A DNA stretch of 64,000 nucleotides from Paragonimus westermani (GCA_008508345.1 QNGE01000855.1:1-64000), one strand, 5' to 3'. Positions 49,634 through 62,197 are shown, numbered from the stretch's first letter. Numbers and translations: made by a program. The notes: generated by a model not told the origin, from the letters alone.

Positions 49634-49916
49634 ATTAGAAGACAAAGGTGATTTTGGCGAACAGTCTGTTTTCGGTTATTCATCATCGGGCCAATTACAT
49701 AACATTTTATACCATCATGGTTGTCAAGCGAGAAAAAATCAAGAGCAATCGGTCACATAACCACATCAAACGGTTGTGAATTGGACGACAATTAGGTGAC
49801 AAAATTGACCTCCGGAGTTGTCAAGTGGGTAATGGGAGGCCATGGTGTCCGTAGGGTCTGAACAAATTTATTCACCGAAAACAGACTGTTCGCCAAAATC
49901 ACCTTTGTCTTCTAAT
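49634..49916. mobile_element. MITE-like element with 43 bp terminal inverted repeats
   Basis: The left end ATTAGAAGACAAAGGTGATT continues to TTTCGGT (49634-49676). Its exact inverse is at 49874-49916, with 39 of the bases forming a perfect inner arm (49638-49676 against 49874-49912). The interior of about 200 bases has no open frame. TA sits at both outer ends of the inner arms, compatible with a Tc1/mariner-type target duplication. The string GGAACCAGTAAT also occurs on both sides (49625 and about 49959), which may be chance or an older duplication. Confidence 0.8.
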
Positions 49917-52900
49917 GAATTCATGGGTCTATTCGAATCGTTGAAGCAATCCAAGGAACCAGTAATGACATAAGTTTATAAATACTTCGAACTGTACAGT
50001 GAATAAGTCGGATTTATTTCTTCAGGAAGCGGAAGATATCACAAATTGCATTGGACACTATTTTGTTCGATGAAATCATGAAGAGGAATGTTGGAAAGTT
50101 CAAGTGCGCAGTAAGGCTTTCAAGCTGACTTTAACGCTTAACACGAAATTGAATAACTTAAAAGTCTTTCGCAAATAATCAATCTGACCGCAGGCGATGT
50201 TACTTGAAACTTCTACCTCGAAGCGACAAACCATTCTATGACCGAAACGATAATGTTTTATCATTCTGCCAATAGTATGAGGTCAGATTTCGGAAATGCT
50301 AAGCTGCAATAGTTGCCACTTCCGGCTGATTTCAGTTTGGGACTGTCATTAGTGGAGAACAACGCGTTGTAGCTACACGTTCATCTATCAGAACGACAAC
50401 TGTAGCCGATCAATAACGTCCCTGTTTCCCGGATAAGAATCGCCGGAAGCATGTCAAACGGATGAGCCCGCGCGAATTAAGCACCAACAGAATTCAAACC
50501 GGTCAGCACATGACTATTTCACAATCCTTACCAAATGTACTGCGTATCGCCATCTTGCTACAAACCTGCGGGAAGATATGCTGACTCGTCCACGGAAGAA
50601 AAAATATGGGGTATTATTTATGGTGCATAATGACCTGCAAACATTCTCGGATAGGAAGGTCAAAGAACAGTCACCAAAAACAATAGGCAAGGTCGCCATG
50701 CCACCAACTAATATTTTTGATTAAAAGTCGAGTGAGCGAAAAATAACGAAGGTTACTTCCGGATGGTTCCGATAATTTCTCTTCATTTCGATTGGACAAA
50801 ATTGTTTCAACAAGTGCATTTTCGAAGCAAACTAAACTGAATTGCGTTCACATCTCCCCGTTTCCTACCTCTACCGTGTTGTACACAACCTTGAACTCGA
50901 GCCAAATCCTCATTGCCTTTTCATTAGTATATTAAGATTTATTCCTATGAGTTTATATGGACAGTTAGTAATCGGCGAACGTCTGACACGTGTCTCAGTC
51001 CAAGAGTTGGTGTGAACAAAACATACTTGCAGTTTTTCACGATCAAATCAACTAGACAACTCGACTTTTTGATTGCTTTCCTCCAACCTGTTTTAACTTG
51101 ATCTAAACGCGTGTTTTTGAAGCTCTCGAGAAGGTTAACACAATACGTTTTCAGCGCAATAGTACAATCAGCAGAAGAGCCAGCAGAATTCTTGTGAAGT
51201 GAAAAGAAACGGTTCGATTATTTGTCAGATCATGATAATGCTTGAACACGGTAAACTTGATGACAAAATGATATTTCGTCTACATTCTAGATCTAAGTGT
51301 TTAGCTGTTAGAAGGGGTAAGATTTCAGGAACAAAATTCTTCTGTCTAAATGCAATCCTTTGACTTACTTAACACACAGTTCATTCAAGTAGCCATAATA
51401 GTCACATCGTTGAATATAATCAACCATCTCTTCCTCAGTCAGTTGACAAATGGGTCACGACGACCACAACGGGGGAAGCCGAGCGTGGCTCACCACGTTA
51501 CCGTTAGCTTGTCACACTGATTCATCTAATTGTCATCTTATGTCTTGAACAAATGTGCGAATGCCCTATCAAAGTAAACGGTGTGTTGGCATTCGTAATG
51601 CATGAAGTACACACCATAACCTGTGCATTTTTATGATTTGGTTGAGTATAATCGTTTGTTTTTGCAAACAAGACTTCGTTTCATAACCTTCCTACTGTTC
51701 GTTCGCTGATGTGATGTGATGAATGGAGCCATTCAAAGATTCTCATGCAAGTGAATCTATAGGAATGCAAACCTAAATTAACCAACGACATCTGGAAGTC
51801 CACCTTTACATTGTTACACAGAATCTACCGCAAATCCAGCTGACTTGTAGTTGCTCTGGTGAATTGCGAGTGATCTTTAGACTGTACCGTCCTGAAGAAG
51901 GCATACGTTGCACAACTGATTTCTTTGCTTATAAAAACGATGTCCTGAGCAGCGTGGCAGTCATTCACTCACGTGACTAGTGTAGTAACACTGATCGAGC
52001 ACCGACTGATTGATCACAAATGCACACGGCTTCATGTAGTTCACCTACTTACAGCGAGTATCATACCAGTTACAATCCTGCACAGCACGCCTCATCGAAT
52101 CTTTCAACATTCATGCAATTTTAAAAAATATGGCAGCTAAACAAACACACTTTGGCTCAGCAATACATGTCCACCAGATTTCTGTCACACCCCACTTATT
52201 TTTAATTAGGGAAAACTGGATTTTCGTATGCGAAGGCAAACTATTCATTAACGGGTGGGAAACTTTCATATTAACAAGACAAACTACAGCTGTCCCACCT
52301 CATACTTATTCTGATACTTTGATCCGAAAGAAGTTACGTTGCTTCGAAATGAACGTGACCTCCACTTTTCCCACAGTCTGAGTTTCATTCACTATGCACA
52401 ATCACACTGCCAGATAAACACACTGATTACCGTCTGAGTCCCGTTCACAAATCGGTCGTAAATTGTATTGGGTTTTAGAGATTTTATCTTGCACCCTTAA
52501 AAATGCCCGGAAGAACGCTATTTGGGGAGTTTGAGAGAAAAAGCGCTTCAAGTTGCCAAGATAGATGAGATGATGTAAACCAAAATCCCAACAAGTTTTG
52601 TGCCGTTCATATTGTGTACGATTTGTTCGGCTTAGTCTTAAATAAGAGTGATACCGAGTGCTTTGAATGGACTACAGGATACAAATGAATCAGTTGTTCA
52701 CTTGCAACGGTTTGTAGAACCATCAAGAACACGTGATTTCTGATGAGTCAAAAAAATGAGGGGAATTTCATATTTGAGAGTCTATCACGAAACTAACTAA
52801 TCACTATGGAGAGGAAGAATTGTTGAGAAAGTCAACTATAATGTACCTGATGACCGGTGACTATACCGCCATGACCTTGGAACAGAATCAGTACTGCTTT

Positions 52901-53280
52901 GTTGTCCCCTCAATGGGTGATAGTTCGATAAACTGGTCACTGTTGTTTGTCTTTTTGGGGAAAACAGACAACGTGTACAACCTAAAGAGCTTGCGCTTCC
53001 ACCTCGTGCCATAACAACCATGAGCCCAATGCCTACTGAACAGTGGACGTTTTAGCCAATTCCGGTACACACCATCTGCTGTTAAAGTACAAACACCGTG
53101 GCTCACATGGTAAAACACTGATCCATTAAGCGGATTTATCAACTGCATGGTTTCGAACTTTATCCAGACCACGAGAGTGTGTTGTGTGGACAGGTGAAGC
53201 ACAATCAAGACGACAATACAACAAAATCGAGACTGTCAGACGCAACTCGGTCAGAACGTGTTGAAATCTGACAAACACAC
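49917..53280. other. No recognisable gene
   Basis: Only short frames are present (50514-50699, 52130-52381, 52820-53208), without motifs or splice context. Confidence 0.4.
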
Positions 53281-53289
53281 ATTCCCAAG

Positions 53290-53695
53290 CTGAACATCAC
53301 TCACATTTGATCGCAGCGTTCGCATTCAGAGGGACTTTGCAGCCAGCCTCTTTCGAAAAGAAGCACTAGACTCGAGTTTCGCTCTCATTAGACCTCATCA
53401 GTAGTGCATATCCTTGCCACGGCCGGGATTTGAACTCCGGCCATTCCAATCATGAGGCAACCGTGTTAACCACTGCGCCATCGACCTCACATCAGGCACG
53501 ATCGAATTAACAAATCTGAACGCTCAACCACTCTCGCTTGTGAGCAATGATCAGGTTGCCCGATCGTCTCGAGTTACTGTCTGTTAACTCCAATCGATAA
53601 CCCCGCGATTAGGACTTCCGAGACAGGTCGAGATCACTGAAATCATTAAATCTGCAAGGCGATATTTTAGATTACTGATGAGTAGTCGGGGATTT
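53290..53695 (-). repeat. SINE, full unit with near-intact hammerhead
   Basis: Read on the minus strand, the complete unit of about 410 bp starts with the 5' block (CCGACTACTCATCAGTAATC on, then CTCGAGACGATCGGGCAACC). The A box is GATGGCGCAGTGGTTAAC, the B box is GAGTTCAAATCCCGG, the hammerhead lies at 53363-53407, and the tail ends TGTGAGTGATGTTCAG. A second, partial unit tail lies directly upstream (53700-53765). Confidence 0.85.
53363..53407 (-). ncRNA. Hammerhead ribozyme, one stem II mismatch
   Basis: Minus strand: CTGATGA, GAAA and GTC are all intact, stem I is GCACTA/TAGTGC, and stem III is the same ACTCGAGT palindrome as in the copy at 36.8 kb. Stem II is GGTCT against AGAGC, giving one G-G mismatch. 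The active-site bases are therefore kept and partial activity is possible. Confidence 0.75.
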
Positions 53696-53699
53696 GGTT

Positions 53700-53765
53700 T
53701 ATTTTCAAGTTAACCATCACTCACATTTCATCGCAGTCTCTACATTCAGATAGACTTCACATTAC
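53700..53765 (-). repeat. Partial SINE tail joined to the next unit
   Basis: On the minus strand this is GTGAAGTCTATCTGAATG followed by ACTGCGATGAAATGTGAGTG, the SINE tail. It runs directly into the 5' block of the full unit at 53290-53695, a tail-to-head junction as seen in tandem repeats or dimers. Confidence 0.75.
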
Positions 53766-55154
53766 ATTCCTTGATCAACAACACATATGAACAGTACGTA
53801 GAAATTCTCAATAAAATTGAGAGCTCATTCCATTTTGGAACGACACGATGTGTTTATCATTAATGTCTGGAAAATTAACTGATAGGGACATATTGTATTA
53901 TACGGATTGAATTTTCCCCTAACATTTGGGAAATGTGTCGGATATTTAGATATCATTTCCATTTCCATTTTCCATACAGTTAATAGCGATATGTATGGAT
54001 ACTTTTTAAAAGACTGCTAAACTGAACTATTTGTTATAAGCACACTGCTCCCAGACTAACCGAAAAAGGACTGCAAATTGTATGAACGAACAAATAGTCA
54101 TGCAAGCCATGTTGGCTTTTTAAATTCCGAAGGCGCCTCTACATCTTCTCCTGGGTGTTATGCTAAGAAGCAGAAGTTGATTGCAAAAGTGTTCGACAGT
54201 TTTTAATGTTTTGTGTCTTATAACATGATGTTGTGTTTGAAAGTAGTCACACAATTGTTAGAGTCCGCAATCAATTTCATGATCAGTCCCTGTCAGTTCA
54301 CTCCGTATAATTCCTTCATCTGCGAGTAAATTTCACCTGCAGGAATTTCCCTTCACGTGGTTCGTTTCAGTAAACCCGAACTCACTAGCGGTACGGTTTT
54401 CGAAATTGATTCAACATTATAAAGTCGGCACCACCGGTGGATTGCCCGTGGCTGATATGACCTGTCGTCCTTTTCTAAGGTGAGTTTGAGTGGAAGTCTC
54501 CTGGAAGACGAACAACTTGAGCACGATTATCTAATCAGACTTCAAAAACATTTCCTCTCACGCTTTGATAAAATTCTTTCTAGATGTGGAGGGTTCTTAG
54601 AACTGTATTAATGCATATATAGTGTCAGCTCAGTCAGGTGTTGATTTGGTGAAGTGGTCTGCGCATACTTCAAGGACAAATCCAACTTAGAATTATTCGG
54701 GATTTTCCTGTCAGAAAATAAATGAGAGCACTTTTGCAATCAAAGTAGAGTGAACAGAATCTTTTCAGGCAATGGGAAATAGAATTTCATGATTCTGTGT
54801 GCGTATCTTTTTGAGTAAGTTATTCACGCTCCCCAAGAAAATTGGAGCCGCATTGTCTTTCAAAGCACCAAATTCATTTTGGGCTGGGGTGCTCGTACTT
54901 TTACGGTTGATTAAAATGGAGTGAAAATTTTCAGCTGTGTCAATCTATTGACATGTAGCATTCACTTCAGTAAAAAAAATCTAGTCGGTTATCTGTATTA
55001 ATAAGCAACATATGTAGAGAAAATAGGATGCCCGTGTGGTCGTTAGACGAAATGTATGACGGTTTATGCAGCTATATATTCTTTGTGGATTTTTAAACTC
55101 AGGACAAGAACGTTTCTAGATGGTTAGGAGTAGTTTTCTTCATCATATTGCCAT

Positions 55155-55245
55155 TTGTTAAGTGGTCAATTTTCATGTCACTGGTGCGGCACTAGGTATA
55201 TCGGATCCACTTTTAAAGATCCGAATTTCACTCGAGAAATTATTG
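55155..55245 (+). pseudogene. Possible GIY-YIG endonuclease start
   Basis: The frame reads FSCHWCGTRYIGSTF, close to the family's Cys-x-Cys-Gly-x2-Tyr-Ile-Gly block but with one extra residue between the Cys pair. No further blocks follow in the correct spacing; the nearest C-terminal block is at 56.8 kb. It may be a separate short relic or chance. Confidence 0.35.
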
Positions 55246-55589
55246 GAAAATTTTGTAAGTTAGAAATTTACAGGAGTGTATTTCATTCGAAAACACAGTT
55301 TCAAGTTTCTGGTTTTATAGAGACCTCCACTAAATATTTCGCGCAATCCATCTTTATGCTCGGTAAGCAGCACAGAGTGATGTTGAAACACTGAAGAGTT
55401 GGTAGATGGGAATTTTTGTAACGGCTGTGTACAATTGGATATGGGGGTGAAACCGTCTGACAATAAGATCGCAGTTTCTGGTAATCTGTAATACACAAGT
55501 GAGAAATAAATGGAAAAGATGGGTGATAGTTTATCGCGCTGCATTTAAAACTGAGGGTTTCTACAGTGGCAGAGTTATCAGTTACACCT

Positions 55590-55700
55590 ACTGAACACCA
55601 ATCACGTCCGACTTCACCTGTTGCATTCCGGGGACTTTGTAGGAGACTCTTTCGGACACTCGAATTTCGCTCTGGCTAGATTTCGTCAGTGGTGCCGGTC
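55590..55700 (-). repeat. SINE tail with decayed hammerhead
   Basis: On the minus strand, CACTGACGA and AGAGCGAAATTCGAGTG are hammerhead remnants with the GTC site changed to GTG. The tail segment containing GAAAGAGTC follows. It matches the 53.3 kb copy over about 110 bases. Confidence 0.6.
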
Positions 55701-55924
55701 CTCAATTAAAGATCTTGTTCTAATTAGAGAAGACTCATTGCTTACAGGTAAACTACAATTTGCTCAGAAATTGCAATCCGTTCTTAGACTTGATAAGGCG
55801 CACTAATCGTGAGTTATCCGTTTGGAGTAGCGAGTTGAGCTATTGTGCCTTACCTCAAAGTGAATGGGCAGTCTGAATGTCACTCAAATGAATGTGGCTG
55901 AGTATCCATGAATGCAAATTCATT

Positions 55925-56050
55925 TGAGCTTAACGAGGGATAATTGGCAAGGTAGTCAACCCAGTTGCCTTAGTGGAACCTGAACCAGAGATGACATCCG
56001 GTAGTGTCGATTATACGCACTGCCGACGAGCTTCAACCGAAAAACAACGA
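55925..56050 (+). repeat. Degenerate SINE copy
   Basis: It has an A-box-like TTGGCAAGGTAGTCAACC, then GTTGCCTTAGTGG and a hammerhead remnant GCACTGCCGACGAGC. It lies in the opposite orientation to the copy at 55590-55700. Confidence 0.5.
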
Positions 56051-56639
56051 CTATCACTAATTGATATGTTGTGCTAGGTATGCAGATATTAGTGTGAAAA
56101 CTGTGTACACCAGAAAGGTTGTTAAGCTGAGTGAACAATAAAGCAAGCTCGTCAGATCAAAGTGATGCACTGGTTATCAACTGTGATTTATTTGCTCCCC
56201 AGAGAGCTATTAACAAGTGACCGTCAGTTAGGACTTTCATATGTTCTACTGGCTTCCAGGTAGCTTATCCAACTTCATTCGAATGAAAACTGGTTGCATC
56301 ATCCAAGCTTTTGAAATCATACTGCAGTTTTTTCTGGAGTCCTTTTTATCATAGTATATGCTTTAACTTGTGTAATTATTGTTATTCATAGTGATCCAAC
56401 AGGTATCACGCAGTCTCTGAAGAATCAAGATGGCCAAACGAGAAGTACTGCACATGTGTTTCATGAGTGCGCTATATAAATGTTTTGTGTTGTCATTATG
56501 CCCAAGGTGTTAAGATCAGAGAGCTATCTTCGGGCAACTATAAACAAAGGATTCACTGAAGTTGTAAAAAAACCGAAGTAGTAGACATGGAAACCGCGTG
56601 GATGTATATTCCTAATAAAAATTGATTAGGACACTTGTC

Positions 56640-57000
56640 CGCAACTTTTCGTCTGCATAAATATGTTGTGGTCCAATTAAAACGTGTTGCATCGGTATGC
56701 CGCTTATCACTGACCCGACTGACCAATCATGTGATTTGAAACAGTTCATTCCCTTCAGTTTGAAACACGCAAGCAACTAACGTCCGCAGTCGCAAGACAC
56801 GTCCTGACCACTGGTCACGTTATCGACCCAATTTGTGCATTCGGAATCCTATCACGTCACTCCACTCCAAGATTCTTGCGGTTTGCTGAGGCGGTCGCAA
56901 TCAATCGACTGAAGCCGACCTTGTGTGTTCAGAAACAATTGCTTGTAAACTTGACCCTTCCCTGGACTTTGTGACCTTTCCTAAACCATTGATTGACTAT
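56640..57000 (+). pseudogene. Penelope-like GIY-YIG C-terminus
   Basis: One frame contains KQLTSAVARHVLTTGHVIDP and, after a short gap, FLRFAEAVAINRLKPTLCVQ and LLVNLTLPW, ending in TGA at about 56968. AEA carries the likely catalytic Glu region of the GIY-YIG fold. A weak N-terminal block (CCIGMP...DP) lies in another frame near 56690. DNA similarity to the 7.65-8.7 kb copy continues past the stop into the 3' flank, so both derive from one family. Confidence 0.75.
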
Positions 57001-58820
57001 CCACCCTGCCCCCCTAACTGCTCGATATAAAAACCGGTTCCATGTTATTGTAAATTTTGTATTGACGAGTCAATACGAAATGCCGGTTTTCGTGCTCTAA
57101 CGGTTTTGTTCAAATCATGTGATTTCCTAGTCAAGGCAATCAATACGTATCTTGATTCACACTCTTGCTGGCGCTTTTGTCTACACTCGCCTGTGGCTGT
57201 AGCATGAGCTTAAACTACTGGTTACAATGCACGAATTACTTTATTAAATGTCTTCTGGACTTACGAAATCCAACGAACTGGTATGTTGAACCTTCCCAAA
57301 TTGCTCTCTGAAACAGTTCCGGACGGATCCCACCGTGATATCCACTGCAGAGAGTGAGTCTACTTGAAAGACCACGTTTACATGTGTCACAGAGACAAGT
57401 TATTCTTTCAGAGAAACACCGAAAATGAATCTTGACTTGCCAAAACTACGATCGATGGTGGCAGTCAAAGGAGTATCCACTATCTTGATCAGATACTGGC
57501 GGATTCGTACAAATATCTATGCCGCCAGATATAAACGCACGAGGAATCACTAGATGTCTCCATTACAAGGTTAGTTCGCTTTTTTGGAGTTGGGTCTCGT
57601 TTAACCATTACTGCTACTGCAGCCAGATTTTATACTGAAAATTTCTCATTTATTTCTCAGAATTTCTCACATGGTTGTTCTAATGAGACAGAGAACATTC
57701 AGAGATTTTCACCAATTAGTTTTTTCGGAGGATCTAACAAATGTAAAATTATCGTTTACTTTCGTGGATGTGACTATGACTCTCTGTCTGAATGAACTGT
57801 TGTGTTAGCTGCACGTGTTTTACTCCTCATCGACAGCATGACAATTACCGACCCAAAAATCAGCCACATTCTGGAACATCATCGCACACGTGTGTACTAT
57901 CCATACCGTCTCAGCTACTATCGGGTAACCGGATAGCACCTCGAATCAAGAAGGCGTATATATCGAAGCACAAAACAGCTCTAAATTCTTACGATTCAAC
58001 CGAGTTCTGCAAATTACTAGCTTCCATTCACGATCGTAGATCTGAGATGAACAGAAATAAATTGCGCCTAGTTCCATTCATGACAGTCAAAGCTCTATAC
58101 TTCCATTACGCCCATAGCTGTTAGGAAGATTAACACAAGGCTTGTTGTATCGGCCACGTTCCAGTACAGTTCAACCACCAGAACTGCCGCTGTACCATCC
58201 AAGCTCTTGCCCATTTCTGATGATTAACATGGAGGTTCCCCAGTATGGCCGACTGTCCCAATCTACCCAATCATATATCCAGCCGCCCCAGATAGTAATT
58301 AGGAAGTACTATTGTGTGTGAATGAATGCATGTAGCACAGATGAGTATATTGTCGACTCGTTTAGCCACACTTGTATATGAATGTGTAGTTACCCATCGA
58401 ATTGTTTGATCATCATGTGACTGCCTAGTCAAAACGATCATTCTGTGTTGAATCGTGCCCATGCCTTCACCTTGCCTCAGGAGGTGTGGGTAACTGCTGT
58501 TCGTATTAAGTTTGTATTGAACCACAATATCCCCGTGTACGATAGCGTGTTGCCGGAGAAAGCAGCTCGATTGGAAATTATATCTAGAAGCACAACTCAC
58601 GGTACCCGCAAACGGCCTTCATATCAATTATGTTTCAACATTAGTGTTTCAACCATTGATGTGCCTATAGTCACTTGTCCCGTTGGTCGGATTTTATTGA
58701 ATTTTAAGTGTAGTAAATCTCCATGACCCAATGTCATTGCCGGACGTAGTGCAACATATCCTCACGTCAAACAAAACCTGAGCGAAATGCAATTACATTA
58801 AATTCACTTAAATATTCCAA
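57001..58820. other. 3' flank of Penelope-like copy, then no recognisable gene
   Basis: The first 150-200 bases look like element 3' untranslated sequence. A stretch at about 58400-58450 resembles the sequence at 57115-57165 (shared CATGTGA and CCTAGTCAA strings), suggesting another decayed copy of the 3' end. The open frame at 57792-58124 has no motif. Confidence 0.4.
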
Positions 58821-58821
58821 A

Positions 58822-59130
58822 TCTCCTTTCGGAAGAAAAGCACTGGACTCCAGTTTCGCTCACGTCAGGGTTCGCCAGCCACGAATATCCTTAACATGGC
58901 CAGGATTTGAAATCAGGTCATGGTTTTATGTGGCAACCGTCATGACCACGGTGTCAATGGCCTCACCTTAGGCACAACCAGTAACCACATCCAAACACTG
59001 AATAGAAGACACAGTAACTGACATGTCAAGTCCAATCCGTGACCCCAGAACTAAGACTTCTCTCTACGCTAGAATCACGTGCCATTAAAATTGCTAACAG
59101 GTATTTTGGTTAATGATAAGTCTATGGGAA
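58822..59130 (-). repeat. Degenerate SINE copy
   Basis: On the minus strand, the 5' block (GTCAGTTACTGTGTCTTC), head (GAGGCCATTGACACCGTGG) and hammerhead region (GAGCGAAACTGGAGTCCAGT) can all be aligned. CTGA is CTGG and stem II is lost, so the ribozyme is dead although GAAA and GTC persist. The tail beyond CTTTTCTTCCGAA is missing. Confidence 0.65.
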
Positions 59131-60830
59131 CACAAAAGCTACACACAATAGTGAATGATGTTCAAATGTTGTCACTTAAAATCCCCTACTACGTGTCAGA
59201 ACCAGACAGTGATTACGGGATTCAGTTTCTGAGACTACTTGTCAAGTGAGCAGACCATCGTGAGTGGGAATTGCTTCATACGGTCAAGACTGTTTACAGA
59301 GAGAACGCTGAACAGTGTTGGTGCTGACTATTAGTTATGTTCAGAGAGGAGTTGCTTTTTAATCAACGATGAGATGGCTAGAAGATTGGGCAATCGGAGT
59401 AATTAGAGGGCACTGAGACGGTTAGCATTAGAAGCGCCAATGATATTTTTGATGTATGGGCAACGGTAACAAGTGTTGTTCCACCAAACTATGTATCTGC
59501 TGAATGGAAGGTTAAAACCACCGTGTGCCTCCTAACTGGGTCGGTTAAAAACAAATTTCGCATCAAGCACCATTTGTGAGATGAACAATTCACCGACAAT
59601 GTGCTAAATTACAAATCAATGAATGACCACAGTTACGAAGCGAAATGATTGAATACACTGATACCTTTTCCCTTAAATTGTCACAAACAACAAAATTTCT
59701 GGAATCGCAATAAATTATTTTTCGGAATCCTCTTACCCTGCTTACTCATTCGAAATTTTAAAGCCTATACAAAACACGTTTAATTGCCATTGCTAATACT
59801 CATTAGAGCTTATCACTTATCTATCCGTTCATTATTCATGTACTGATTTCTGTTCCAAACTCCGCGCGAAAGTGACCGTTACGCGATACGTTGATATATA
59901 AAAGCTACTTACAAAATGACTGAATAGAAAACGATATTGACACTCGACTTCTGCAAGCAGTTCATATATTGATTATCATAGTTATTAGCAAGAGAAGATG
60001 GAAGATTTCCAATATTCTTCTATCTTGTCTAATTATATATGATAGATTTGTGTCATATATTTCTACACTAAGAAGGAATAGAGGTAGCTGACAAGTTAGC
60101 ACGTTCGAATTCATATGAGAGATAACACAACATTACCGCGTTGCACCTTTACAAGGCTGAATACTACTAAACTAAATTGAATAAAATATCCCATTGTTGT
60201 AATTACTGACAACTTTTCGATACTGACACCGTTTATTTGGTCAATCGTTATTCCATTTGATTTGCCACAATTCCATCGAGGCGGATATACTAAATGTCAA
60301 AGAACTAACAGCGGAAAGCGGATTTGTGGATCACTGTTCTTCGGTAGAAACTTTAGGTGGAAGAGAAATTAATGTGAGCACCTCAGGATGAATGGTCCAC
60401 AGACCTCAGACATTCCTACAATTATCTGTATGGCTTTTATCGGATCAACTATACTGAGTAAGTTGGTTTTCCCGGGTTATACCGCTAATAATCTCAGCTT
60501 AGATATCTTTCTTCAGGGAAATTTTATCTAATTGCTCTCCTTCTACAAAGACCTATGGTTCAAAATGACATACTCTGGAAACCATGATAATTGTGGTTTT
60601 GGGTATCAGTGGACATATTGTAGGGGTAAACTCGGCCATTGATAAGAGTATCATTCGTGTGTATGCTGACAGAAGTATTCTGATTGCGTCGGACAGTTAG
60701 CTCATGAAATGTTTCACAACAAGTCAACTTCTCTTGTGAGAATACTTTGAAGGCTGTCAGTGACTAGTCAATATCATACAGAGAACATCATTTGCCTCGA
60801 TAACATATTCCGAATCCACAGAAATGCTCC
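59131..60830. other. No recognisable gene
   Basis: AT-rich sequence without long frames. A short plus-strand stretch at about 59150-59205 resembles the SINE tail-to-head junction and may be a further relic. Confidence 0.4.
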
Positions 60831-60834
60831 AACC

Positions 60835-60990
60835 ATGTCCTTCGTAAAAGAGTCACTAAACCCGAATTTTCCGGTTGCTACACCACAACAATAATGAGTA
60901 ACAATGTCATGATCCGCAGTTGAAATCCGGCCTTTGTTCTCACGAGGCAAAAGTGTTGGGCCCTACGCCATTGATCGCACACTGGGTACT
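60835..60990 (-). repeat. Degenerate SINE copy
   Basis: On the minus strand, GATCAATGGCGTAGGGC (A box) and GGCCGGATTTCAAC (B-box side) mark the head. The tail piece GTTTAGTGACTCTTTTAC lies at the lower coordinates. The hammerhead cannot be read. Confidence 0.5.
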
Positions 60991-61279
60991 GCCGAACTGC
61001 CATATCTGAGCTCTTAGTCACGCCTAAGTTTGAGTAGTTAAGCTTGCTTGATTTCATCGGTAACAAGCACAATATCTGTCTTCCTATCTCTAGCCGACGA
61101 ACCCACGAGTTGGATCTCTTAGTCAGGTTGACAATACTGAATTTTCTAAACACACACCGTAATGAATTGATTACTGGTAAACGATTGAGAAGTATTTTGG
61201 TAAAGACTGAATAAGACTCTCACTTGATCACAGTTTTCGAATTCGAAACGACTTTTTAACAACACTTTCGGAGAACAGC

Positions 61280-61430
61280 TACTTGACAAGAGTTTCGCCC
61301 GTGAAGGTCATTGTAGAGCGCTCGCAAGGGTAAAACTCGATTCTAGTGTGCTGTTTTGTGGGAATGGCTGCGTGCTCTAGGTGAATGCGAGCACTACGGT
61401 CAATTACGAGGCGTGTTTAAGTTGCAACGA
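61280..61430 (+). repeat. SINE tail with hammerhead remnant
   Basis: AAAACTCGATTCTAGTG corresponds to the stem III and stem I region of the hammerhead. It is followed by GAATGGCTGCGTGC and GAATGCGAGCACTACGGTC, which match the SINE tail. The CTGA core and head are not recognisable. Confidence 0.5.
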
Positions 61431-62028
61431 TAAATTTGAAGAGATCCTTCAGTCTGCTCTGATCCACATTAACCGGTTTGTTGAATTCTGTTCTATTGCC
61501 TCAGTTAAGATTTCTGTTTCGCTTGTTCACAGCGTTTCACATCTCCCGTAATCTATCCTACCACTTGCAGGTGAAGTGACGTCCATTGTTGCAGAACGTA
61601 CCGATGCCTGTGAGAGTAGATGCTGAAACTTATGTTTGGTGAACTGATGCAGCAGGCAGTGTGAACAGTAAACATGAACTGGAAATCAACTTCGTTCATT
61701 ATAAGACATGTTGTGAAATTGATTAGTATTTTCACTTAGTTTAAAGTGAAAACGATCGATAGGAATTTGGAATTTCTCACATCCTCCGAAACCACGCTTA
61801 TCATCGAGCACTATGCGCACGAATATATGATCCGGAAAGTTTGCTATCTTAGAGCTGACCACACTCCATACTCCTAGGCACAGTATAGCTGCGTCGGGTT
61901 CCATATCCATACCGTTGATAGTTAAATGTTGTATCTGATGGTTGGGAATAGTGGTGGTGTTGTTTGTAGCTCGGGTTGATGGTTTTGGTATTGATATGTT
62001 CGCCGAGCTTGGCATTTAGGTTGCAAAC

Positions 62029-62059
62029 GTTTCATCACCAAGCGAGGTGACATCATCAG
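62029..62059 (-). ncRNA. Hammerhead-like hairpin 3' of Penelope-like element
   Basis: On the minus strand, CTGATGA (62053-62059) and GAAAC (62029-62033) flank a hairpin GTCACC/GGTGAT with loop TCGCTT. Penelope-like elements are known to carry hammerhead motifs in their terminal repeats. Here stem II closes with a G-U pair plus an extra U, and I see no clear stem III or GTC site, so this is at best a decayed or variant ribozyme. Confidence 0.4.
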
Positions 62060-62197
62060 TGCGTGAGTGTTCGGCGTATAATTTTGAATTTGGCGTTTGT
62101 TGAAGTTGGATCGATGCCTGCTCTTACAGAGCAGAGTGGGTTGACCTACTGGTCTGAATTCTGGTTGGTCGGTTTCTGTCGTGTTTGGCCTGACCCA

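Noticed and set aside
52740..52770. CTGATGAGTCAAAAAAATGA as hammerhead core
   Set aside because: No pairing stem II, no GAAA box and no stem I complement nearby.
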